A DNA stretch of 64,000 nucleotides from Planctomycetota bacterium (lineage in GTDB: Bacteria; Planctomycetota; PLA2; JAEUHO01). This document shows, piece after piece, positions 1 through 8,537 of the stretch. The stretch spans positions 62,001 to 126,000 of the forward strand of contig JACKGW010000010.1 of the NCBI GenBank assembly GCA_020631815.1, read 5' to 3'. Position 1 is the first letter of the stretch. Each line of letters opens with the position of its first letter. The notes under the pieces are model-generated. The model was not told the DNA's origin. It searched no databases and saw only the letters and a program-made list of their open reading frames with translations. The translations under genes and the position numbers were made by a program.

Positions 1-1131
1 GGTGTCGTCCTCCGTCTCGCCGGAACGGTGGCTCATGACGGAGGCGTACGCCGCCCGGTGCGCATCGCGCACACAGGCCAGGGTGTCGGCCAGGGTCCCG
101 ATCTGGTTGGGCTTCACGAGCACGGCATTGGCCACGCCGGCCTCGATCCCGCGAGCGAGACGAGCCGGGTCGGTGACGAAGAGGTCGTCGCCGACGAGCT
201 GGACACGAGCGCCCAGGGCGTCGGTCAGCCGACGCCAGCCCTCCCAGTCGTCCTCGCCGAGGCCGTCCTCGATGCTGTGGATCGGAAAGTGGGCGGCCCA
301 CCTTTCGTACCGCTCCACCAAGGCCTCGGCGGGCACTACCTGGCCCTCGAAGCGGTAGCCGCCCTCCACCACCAGCTCGGTGGCCGCCACGTCGAGCGCA
401 AGGGCGATCTGCCGGCCCGGCTCGTAGCCGGCCTTCTCGATGGCCTCGGCGACGCAGGCGAGGGCCTCGTCGTTGTCGCGGACGCGCGGTGCGAAGCCGC
501 CCTCGTCGCCGACCGCCACCCCCAGGCCCCGCCCCACGAGCAGCTTGCGGAGCGCGTGGTAGGTCTCGACGCCGGCCCGCAGTCCCTCGGCGAACGAGTC
601 GAAGCCGATGGGCGCGAGCATGAACTCCTGGACGTCCAGACCGTTGTCGGCGTGCGCGCCGCCGTTCAGGACATTCAGCAGCGGCACCGGAAGGCGCGGC
701 GCGCTCTCGCCGGCCAGCGCCCCCACGTGCTCCCAGAGGGCCAGGTCGGAGGCCGCTGCCGCTGCGCGCGCCGCAGCGAGTGACACGCCAAGGACCGCGT
801 TGGCTCCGAGCCCGCCCAGGTTGGGCGTCCCGTCGGCGCGACGCAGTGCGCCATCGACGGCGGCCGTGTCGGCGGCATCCAAGCCCTTCACGGCGTCTGC
901 GAGCGGCCCTTCGGCGTTGGCGACGGCCTTCCGCACGCCCCTGCCGCCGTAGCGGTCGTCGCGGTCGCGCAGCTCCAAGGCCTCGTGGGCTCCGGTGCTG
1001 GCGCCGCTGGGCACCAGCGCGCGACCACGCGCTCCCCCGGTCAACGTGACGATGGCTTCCACGGTCGGGTTGCCGCGGCTGTCGAGCACCTCGAGGGCCT
1101 CGACGGACGCGATGCGACGGTCGGACGACAT
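1..1131 (-). CDS. eno: Enolase (phosphopyruvate hydratase), 3' end outside the window
   Basis: Cytoplasmic glycolytic enzyme converting 2-phosphoglycerate to phosphoenolpyruvate; also a common RNA-degradosome partner in other bacteria. The 377 codons present show the family hallmarks in order: SRGNPTVE near the N-terminus, the mobile loop SGASTG, the GDEGGFAP motif, SIEDGLGEDDWEGW with metal-binding acids, LVKPNQIGT carrying the catalytic lysine, and SHRSGETED at the cut edge. About 50 C-terminal residues of the usual 420-430 lie beyond base 1. The ATG at 1131 (MSSDRRIASVEALEVLDSRG) is preceded by a GGGAG ribosome site, and a TACACT -10-like box lies 40 nt upstream. It is divergent from the PQQ-like gene that follows. 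Identity is certain. Confidence 0.97.
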   Translation of the reverse strand, partial: MSSDRRIASVEALEVLDSRGNPTVEAIVTLTGGARGRALVPSGASTGAHEALELRDRDDRYGGRGVRKAVANAEGPLADAVKGLDAADTAAVDGALRRADGTPNLGGLGANAVLGVSLAAARAAAAASDLALWEHVGALAGESAPRLPVPLLNVLNGGAHADNGLDVQEFMLAPIGFDSFAEGLRAGVETYHALRKLLVGRGLGVAVGDEGGFAPRVRDNDEALACVAEAIEKAGYEPGRQIALALDVAATELVVEGGYRFEGQVVPAEALVERYERWAAHFPIHSIEDGLGEDDWEGWRRLTDALGARVQLVGDDLFVTDPARLARGIEAGVANAVLVKPNQIGTLADTLACVRDAHRAAYASVMSHRSGETEDDT

Positions 1132-1170
1132 GACGGCTCCCACGCACCGCCCCCCCGGGCGGCCGGCCGG

Positions 1171-1176
1171 AGTGTA
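1171..1176 (-). promoter_or_regulatory. Candidate -10 box of eno (TACACT)
   Basis: On the minus strand TACACT fits the sigma-70 TANNNT pattern and lies about 40 nt before the enolase ATG, leaving a leader that contains the GGGAG ribosome site. No clear -35 box is visible. Confidence 0.4.
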
Positions 1177-1224
1177 GGAGCCGGGCCTCCAGCCAGGGAG
1201 GACCGCCGCGCCGCTCCCTCATGC

Positions 1225-1230
1225 CAGAAT
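1225..1230 (+). promoter_or_regulatory. Candidate -10 box (CAGAAT), probably leaderless transcript
   Basis: CAGAAT ends six bases before the ATG at 1237. A transcript starting at the normal distance would begin at or next to the start codon, so the mRNA would be leaderless; there is indeed no Shine-Dalgarno sequence before this ATG. Confidence 0.35.
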
Positions 1231-1236
1231 CGCGGC

Positions 1237-3582
1237 ATGGCCGTGCCCCCCACCCTGACCACCCCCACCCGGCCCCGTTCCCGCCGGGTCGTTGGCGCGG
1301 TGACCGGCGCGCTCCTGCTCCTCGTAGGAGCCCGCACGGGCGCTGCGGACGGCGCGGGCGCGCGCGAGCCGGCGGGCCCGGCCCCCCAGCAGAACTTCAG
1401 CGACGTCCACGCCACGGAGGAGTGGGTCCTGCGCGCGTTCCGCGAGGCAAAGCGCGCGGCGGACGCGGGTCGCTTCTCGGAGACCGCACGCCTGCTGCAG
1501 GGCGTGGTCGAAGCCACGACCGGGCCGGACGACGACAGCGGCGCCGCGCCGTACGTCATGCCGGTCCACGGTACGGCGTCGTACGAGGGCGCGTGGATCG
1601 TGGCGCGCCACGAGCAGGCGCGCGGCGGCGCGCCCGTGCTCGACGCGCTCGCCACCGAGTACGGCGCCACCGCCGCCACGCTGCTGGCCCGGGGCGTGGC
1701 CGCTGGCGACGGCGCGGCCCTGGCCGACGTGGCCCAGCGCTTCCTGCCGCTTGCCGAGGGCCGGCGTGCCGCCGTGCTGCTGGCCGATCTCGCGCTCGAA
1801 CGCGGCGACCGCGACGAAGCCCTGGAGTGGTGCCAGGCCCTCGAAGACGTCGAGGCCGTCAGTGCGGAGGGCGAGGAGCGCTTGGCGCCGTGGCGCGACG
1901 CCCGCATCCACCGCCACGCGCGCGCGCTCGCCGCGTCGCCCGCGGACATCGGGCCGCTGGAGGCCGCGCTCGCCGTCCGGGCGGCGCGTCGCGATGCCCC
2001 CGACCGCGGCCTGTTGGCGCTCCCGCTGGGCCGCGTGGCGACGCCCGCGCCGCCCCGCTTGTGGACGCAGGCGGGCGGGGACGACACGCGCACCGCGCCC
2101 GCGTCCGACGTGGGCCCCAAGCTGCGCTTGGCGTGGTGTCTGCGGCCCGGCGACGTCGAGCGCCCCTTGGCCGACGGCCGCGACCCCGAGCCGGGCGGCC
2201 CGCGGCGCCCCAGCACGTTCCTGCCGCCACGGGCCATCGTGCTCGGCGATCTGGCCCTGGTCTCCGACGGCGTGCAGCTGCACGGCTTCGACCTGTCGAC
2301 CGGGCGCGAGCGCGTCCGGGAGCCCTTCGCGTTCAGCTACCTCGACCTCGTGCGCCGGGATGTCGCCGTCGACGACACGCCGATCGACCGACGCGCGCGC
2401 GCGGGCTGGATCGAAGGCCATGCCCTGGCCGCGTGGCCGCGCTCCCACCCCGATGGCCGGGCCGGGTGGCTGGTCGTGTCGGCCGTGCCCGACGGGCGGC
2501 CGTGGTCCGCCCTGCGTGACGAGCGTGAAGAACGGCTGGACCACATCGAGGCGTTCTTCTTCGACGGGCAGGACCTCGACCCGCTCTGGCAGGTCGGTGG
2601 CGGCCTGGGCGACACGTCGCCGACCGGTCTGGACCCCTACTTGCGGCTCTACGGCTCCCCGCTGCTCTACCGCGGGCTCGTGTGGGTCGCGGGCTCGCTT
2701 CCGTCCAAGGCCAGTCGCGATCGCGTGGAGTCGTGGATCGTTGCCCTCGACCCCGACACCGGCGCGGTCGTGCATCGCACGCACGTCGGCTCCGGGACGC
2801 CCGTGCGGCCCGGCCGCGAAGACGAGATCATGCCCACCGCCCCGGCGGCCGCCGCGGGACGCGTCGTGTACGGCACGGCGCTCGGCCTGGTCGCCGCGGT
2901 CTCCGCGCGCGACGGACGCGTGGTCTGGGCGTACCGCTACGACCGCGACGTGGAAGTGGACCGCGCGGCACGCGGCCGCCGCCGGAGCGACCTGCTCGAG
3001 CCGCGCAGCATCGGCTTCCTCGACGAGCCGCCGCGGCTTGCGCTGGAGCGCTGTGCCATCGCTCCGACGGACGGGCATGACGTGCTGGTGCTCTTCGATC
3101 GTCCCATCGGGCGGGAGCGGGAGCTGCTCTCCGTGGCGATCGATCGCCGCCGCGACCACGTGGACTTCCACCCCGAGTCCGTGCTCGGGCTCGTACCGGG
3201 CCCCGGCCCCGACGTGGCTCCGTGGCTGCTCTGCGTGGGCCAAGGTCTGGACACGGGCGAAGTACCCGGGCCGCTGGTCGTCGCCCGCGACCTCGTCTCC
3301 GGCCGGGTCACGTGGCAGGGGCTCCCCGGAACCGCGACCGAGACCCAGCCCTACGGCACCTCGCTGCTCACGCGCGAGGAGGTCCTCGTCCCGACCCGTG
3401 AGGGGATCGCCCGTTTTGCCCGCCAGGACGGCAAGCTGGTCGCCCTCGAGTCGCGCCACGGTCTGGACGAACCCGGCGCCGACGGCGACCCGCCCTTGCC
3501 GTACGGCAACCTCATCCCCCTGCCCGGCGGCGGCGTGCTGGCGGTTAGTGCCACCACGGTGTCGTGCTGGCGACCTCAGTAG
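1237..3582 (+). CDS. Secreted PQQ-like beta-propeller protein
   Basis: A 781-residue exported protein. Residues 1-38 form a signal peptide (RSRR then VVGAVTGALLLLVGA, cleavage near TGAADG). Residues 50-270 are helical, with tandem Ala/Glu-rich repeats (LLADLALERGDRDEALEW) like TPR units. Residues 330-780 carry PQQ-type propeller blades, each a D-x-x-[ST]-G-x-x-x-W/V motif (FDLSTGRERV, LDPDTGAVVHRTHVG, VSARDGRVVWAYRYD, RDLVSGRVTWQG). Such propellers in Planctomycetota are usually secreted scaffolds, not quinoenzymes; no catalytic residues are evident. The N-terminal helical region plus propeller matches the larger protein at 11188-15609, so the two are paralogues on either side of the MoxR module. 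The start at 1237 follows a -10-like box directly; longer in-frame reading would extend into the eno promoter. Substrate unknown. Confidence 0.85.
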   Translation: MAVPPTLTTPTRPRSRRVVGAVTGALLLLVGARTGAADGAGAREPAGPAPQQNFSDVHATEEWVLRAFREAKRAADAGRFSETARLLQGVVEATTGPDDDSGAAPYVMPVHGTASYEGAWIVARHEQARGGAPVLDALATEYGATAATLLARGVAAGDGAALADVAQRFLPLAEGRRAAVLLADLALERGDRDEALEWCQALEDVEAVSAEGEERLAPWRDARIHRHARALAASPADIGPLEAALAVRAARRDAPDRGLLALPLGRVATPAPPRLWTQAGGDDTRTAPASDVGPKLRLAWCLRPGDVERPLADGRDPEPGGPRRPSTFLPPRAIVLGDLALVSDGVQLHGFDLSTGRERVREPFAFSYLDLVRRDVAVDDTPIDRRARAGWIEGHALAAWPRSHPDGRAGWLVVSAVPDGRPWSALRDEREERLDHIEAFFFDGQDLDPLWQVGGGLGDTSPTGLDPYLRLYGSPLLYRGLVWVAGSLPSKASRDRVESWIVALDPDTGAVVHRTHVGSGTPVRPGREDEIMPTAPAAAAGRVVYGTALGLVAAVSARDGRVVWAYRYDRDVEVDRAARGRRRSDLLEPRSIGFLDEPPRLALERCAIAPTDGHDVLVLFDRPIGRERELLSVAIDRRRDHVDFHPESVLGLVPGPGPDVAPWLLCVGQGLDTGEVPGPLVVARDLVSGRVTWQGLPGTATETQPYGTSLLTREEVLVPTREGIARFARQDGKLVALESRHGLDEPGADGDPPLPYGNLIPLPGGGVLAVSATTVSCWRPQ

Positions 3583-3986
3583 GGGCGCCCGCCTGGGTAC
3601 GGGCGAACGGCTCGCCAGATGCTCGGTCCCGCCCGCTCGCCTCTCGCAGCCTGCGCGACTCGGCTGCTCATGCCTGCGGCACCGGCGACCAAGATCGGCT
3701 CCTCGAGTGAACAGACCACGAGTCGTCGCCGATGGCGGAGCGCTACCTTCGCCCTGACGACCCGATCCGCAGTGGGCAGCGCTCAAGCGCCACGACCGGT
3801 GCCAGGCGCGCACGTAGGGGGGGCGCCACGGTCCGAAGACCCGCCCCGAAACGACCTCAGGCAGCCCTCGCCCGCTTGCGAGCATCCCCACCCCGCGGTC
3901 GGGAGGCGCGTTGGCCCGAGCGCAGCGAAGCGGGGCCCCCTGCGCATGCTTCAATGCGCCCTCGCCCCCGCCCGGAGACCGCGTCC
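3583..3986 (+). other. Intergenic region of 404 bp before the MoxR gene, mostly repeat-derived
   Basis: No convincing gene. It holds the interspersed repeat at 3610-3760, then a hairpin with GGCCC arms at 3913-3917 and 3933-3937 enclosing a GAGCGCAGCGAAGCG loop, then the 5' region of the MoxR gene. Small open frames here have no coding character. Confidence 0.6.
3610..3760 (+). repeat. Interspersed intergenic repeat, copy 1
   Basis: Three blocks match the reverse complement of 49730-49859: GCTCGCCAGATGCTCGGTC (3610-3628), ATCGGCTCCTCGAG (3694-3707) and a run of about 47 bases from GACCACGAGTCG at 3714 to CCCTGACGA at 3760 with only about two mismatches. The spacer between blocks one and two has diverged and is longer here. 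Both copies sit between two co-directional genes and point toward the downstream gene; the last block contains TACCTT, which resembles -10 boxes elsewhere in the window. Confidence 0.75.
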
Positions 3987-5069
<1,083 letters not shown>

Positions 5070-5948
5070 GGTCGTCGATCGGATCGCCGGCCTCGAGCTC
5101 AAGGCGCGCCACATCGTCGAAGGCTACGTAAGCGGACTGCACCGCAGCCCGTTCCGCGGCTTCTCCGTCGAGTTCGCCGAGCACCGCGAGTACGTGCCGG
5201 GTGACGACGTACGGTTCCTCGACTGGAAGGTGTTCGGCAAGACCGACCGCCTCTACATCAAGCGCTACGAGGAAGAGACCAACCTCGAAGCGTGGATGGT
5301 CGTCGACATCAGCGGCTCCATGGCCTACGACGATCGCGAAGCCAAGCTGCCGAGCAAGCTCGCGTACAGCACGTGGGGTGCGGCGGCGCTGGCCTGGCTG
5401 ATCACGCGCCAGCGCGACGCCGCGGGGCTCGTTCTCTTCGACGACCGCATCCGCCTCACGCTGCCCGCGCAGGCCAACGAAGCCCACCTGCGCAGCGTCC
5501 TGCGCGAGCTCGAAGCCGCGCAGCCGAGCGGTGCCACGGGCTTCGGTCGCGCGCTGCGCGAGGTCGCGGAGGCCGTTCGCCGCCGCGGTCTGATCGTGTT
5601 GTTCTCCGACCTCCTGGGGGACGAGAACGAGGCGCTCGCCGGCCTCAAGCACCTGCGCCACCGCGGCCACGAGGTGTTGCTGTTCCACGTGCTTGCGCAC
5701 GACGAGGTGACCTTCCCCTTCCAGCGCCTGACGCGCTTCGAAGGCCTCGAGGGTCTCCCCGACCGCGTTGCCGACCCGGTCGCCTTGCGCGCCGCCTACC
5801 TCGAGGAGGTCCGCGCGTTTCGTCGTCGACTGCGCCGCGTGTGCGTGGCCAACCGCATCGACCTCGTCGAGATCGATACGCAGCAAGAGCTCGGGGTCGT
5901 GCTTGCCGCGTACCTCGCGCAGCGTGAAGCGCGCCGCGGGGAGCGCCG

Positions 5949-8537
5949 ATGAGCCTGCCGCCGGACGCCTTCATGAATCCGCTCGGGCTGCTGATCCACC
6001 CGGGGCTGCTGTGGACGGGCCTCGGTCTGGCCTCGGTCCCGCTCATCATCCACTTGCTCAACCGGCGTCGCGTCCGGCGTCGCGACTGGGCAGCGATGAC
6101 GTGGCTCCTTGCGGCCATGAAGCGCCACCAGCGCCGCTTGCGGCTCGAGCACTGGCTCATGCTGCTGCTGCGCATGGCGGCCGTCGCGCTGCTGGGCCTT
6201 GCCCTGGCGCGTCCCGTGCTCACCGACTCGGCGCTCGCGGGCCTGGTCGGTGCGCGCCGCAGCGTCGTGCTGGTCGTGGACACCTCGTACAGCACGCTCG
6301 CCAAGGTGGATGCGCGATCCGTGGCCGAACGCATCCAGCAGGAAGCCGGTCGCCTGCTCGACGGCCTCGGCCCCGAAGACGCACTGGCCGTCGTCGTCAC
6401 GAACGACCCCGACGAGGCCGATGACGCCGGCGTGTCGCCCTTCGTGCTGCGGCCGCGCTCCGTGGGCGGCGAAGCGGTCGCACGCGCCCGCCAAGCGCTG
6501 GCGGCCCTCCACCCGCGCCCCGCGCCCGCACCTTGGCCGGCGACGTTGGAGCGTGTGCGCGAGCAGCTGGCCCTCGAGGACCCCGAGCGGGAGATCTGGG
6601 TCCTCACCGACTTCCAGGCCCTGGACTGGGCACCCGGGGCCACGGACGCAACCGCCACGGACGCCTCCGCCACGGACGGCGGCTCGACCTCGGGTCGCGC
6701 CCCCCTCCTCGCGGCGCTGGAGGACGTGCTCCGCACGCCGGCCCGCGTGCGCATCGTGGACCTGGGCGGCGGCGATCGCCGCAACCTGACGCTCGAGTCG
6801 GTCGAGATCAGTGGCGGTGAAGAGGCCTTCGCCGGCCGTCCGCTGCGCTTGGAGCTCGTGGTGGCCAACCACGGCAGCACCGCCGTCCAGGGCGCGGCCG
6901 TCGAAGTCGCCCCCGACGGCGAGGCCTCGCGACGCGTCGTTCGTGTTCCCGAGATCCCGGCCGCGAGCATCGCTGCCGATCGGCCCGTCCCCGGTCGCCA
7001 GACCGTCTACGTCGACTTGCCGGCCCTGCTGCTGCAGCAGAGCGGCTGGCGCAGCCTGAAGGCCTCCGTGCTGCCGCCGGCCGATGATCCCGGCGTGGAC
7101 TCGCTCGGCTTGGACAGCGAGCGATCCTGCGTCCTGCACGTGCGTCCGCAGATCCGCGTGCTGGCCTGGACGGAGACGAGTCGCACCGAGATCAGCGAGT
7201 CCGCCGAGGACTACCTGCGCGGCGTGTTCGAAGGCGAGATGCCCGGTGGCGGTACGTCGCCAGGGCTTGCCCCGGACTTGCCGTGGTTCTTCACCTACCG
7301 CGGCGTGCGGGCCGAGAGCGAGCTGCTGCGCGCCCTGCGCGAACGCGGCAACGACCACCTCGACCTCGTCGTGCTCGCCAACGCAGCACCGCGCGACCCG
7401 CGCACCCTGGTCGAGCTCCGTGCCTTCGTCCGCGAGGGCGGCGGGCTGCTCGTGTTCCTCGGCGACCAGGTCTCGGACCCCGCCGCCTGGAACGAGCCGT
7501 TCTTCGGCACCGACCCGGCCGAGCGCCTGCTCCCGTTCCCGCTCGGCGCGATCGAAGAGCGCGACCGCACGCAGGACGGTGCCATCTCGTTCGACCTGGA
7601 CTTGGAGGCACGCGAGGGTGCCCACCCCGTGGCGCGGCCGTTCGTGGACCCGTCCGCGGAGGGCTGGCTGGCCGACGTCCCGCCCCGCATCTGGGGACGC
7701 ATGGCCTTCCGCCAGGATGCCTCGCCCGACGGCGGCCCCACGGCGCCCCGCGAACCCACCGACGGTAGCGACGGCCCCGCGGGCGCCGTGGTGCTCCGGT
7801 ACGTCGACGGTCCGGCAGCGATCGTCGCGGGCGGGCTGGGCGAAGGCCGCACGATGTGGGTCTCGACGAGCCTCGACAACGGCTGGCTCGGCGAGGCCGT
7901 GTTCTTCCGCCCCATCCTCCTGGAGGAGGCGGGACGCTGGCTCACCGCGTCGCGCCAGCCGTCCCGCGTGCTCGAAGTCGGTGGACGCCTGCGTGCGCGC
8001 GTGCCGCGCTTGGCCACGCAGGTGCGGCTCACCATCCCGGGCGGCCGTCAGGTCACGCCCACGCTGCGCGACATCGAAGGCAACGAGCTGTATGCCGACG
8101 TCGTGCACGACGCGCTCGGCGCGACGGGCGTGTGGACCCTCACGTACGAGACGCGCGGTGCGGACGGCGAGGTGGTCAACGCGCAAGAGCCCTTCGCCGT
8201 GGTCCCGGCAGCACGCGAGGGCGGGCTCGAGCCGCTGCGCCACGACGTCCTGCCGCAGGCGCTGCCCGAGGGTCTCGACATCGAGGTCCTCGATGCGGTC
8301 TCGGCGAGCGAGGCCGCTGTCGACGACGTGCGTCGCGGCGAGATCACGCGCGCCTTGTTGTGGGCGCTCTTGGCCCTCTTGGTGATCGAGAGCGTCTTGG
8401 CCGTCTTGTTCGGCCGCGCACGCGCCGCGGCCCCGACCAGCGACACGCCCGGCGACATGACGGCCGAAGGCCGAGGCGCCGGCGAGGGTGCCCTGGCGGA
8501 CGCGACGCTTGCCGGCAAGGAGGGCGAGGTCGCATGA
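5949..8537 (+). CDS. BatA-type membrane protein with vWA domain
   Basis: An 862-residue membrane protein. The N-terminus matches the BatA/two-anchor domain: helix 17-36 (LLWTGLGLASVPLIIHLLN), an Arg-rich loop (RRRVRRRDW), helix 67-90, then a vWA domain from about residue 105 with the intact MIDAS motif DTSYS (111-115). Next is a beta-rich region (LRLELVVANHGSTAVQG) like CARDB/Ig folds, then LDLVVLANAAPRD...FVREGGGLLVFLGDQ, resembling the class I glutamine-amidotransferase-like fold without a visible catalytic Cys. A last helix lies near 800-821, with a short cytoplasmic tail. The start ATG overlaps the DUF58 stop. Probably the membrane partner of MoxR/DUF58; ligand unknown. Confidence 0.88.
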   Translation: MSLPPDAFMNPLGLLIHPGLLWTGLGLASVPLIIHLLNRRRVRRRDWAAMTWLLAAMKRHQRRLRLEHWLMLLLRMAAVALLGLALARPVLTDSALAGLVGARRSVVLVVDTSYSTLAKVDARSVAERIQQEAGRLLDGLGPEDALAVVVTNDPDEADDAGVSPFVLRPRSVGGEAVARARQALAALHPRPAPAPWPATLERVREQLALEDPEREIWVLTDFQALDWAPGATDATATDASATDGGSTSGRAPLLAALEDVLRTPARVRIVDLGGGDRRNLTLESVEISGGEEAFAGRPLRLELVVANHGSTAVQGAAVEVAPDGEASRRVVRVPEIPAASIAADRPVPGRQTVYVDLPALLLQQSGWRSLKASVLPPADDPGVDSLGLDSERSCVLHVRPQIRVLAWTETSRTEISESAEDYLRGVFEGEMPGGGTSPGLAPDLPWFFTYRGVRAESELLRALRERGNDHLDLVVLANAAPRDPRTLVELRAFVREGGGLLVFLGDQVSDPAAWNEPFFGTDPAERLLPFPLGAIEERDRTQDGAISFDLDLEAREGAHPVARPFVDPSAEGWLADVPPRIWGRMAFRQDASPDGGPTAPREPTDGSDGPAGAVVLRYVDGPAAIVAGGLGEGRTMWVSTSLDNGWLGEAVFFRPILLEEAGRWLTASRQPSRVLEVGGRLRARVPRLATQVRLTIPGGRQVTPTLRDIEGNELYADVVHDALGATGVWTLTYETRGADGEVVNAQEPFAVVPAAREGGLEPLRHDVLPQALPEGLDIEVLDAVSASEAAVDDVRRGEITRALLWALLALLVIESVLAVLFGRARAAAPTSDTPGDMTAEGRGAGEGALADATLAGKEGEVA

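Noticed and set aside
985..1236. N-terminal extension of the PQQ-like protein to 985
   Set aside because: It would run antisense through eno, and the signal peptide begins at 1237.
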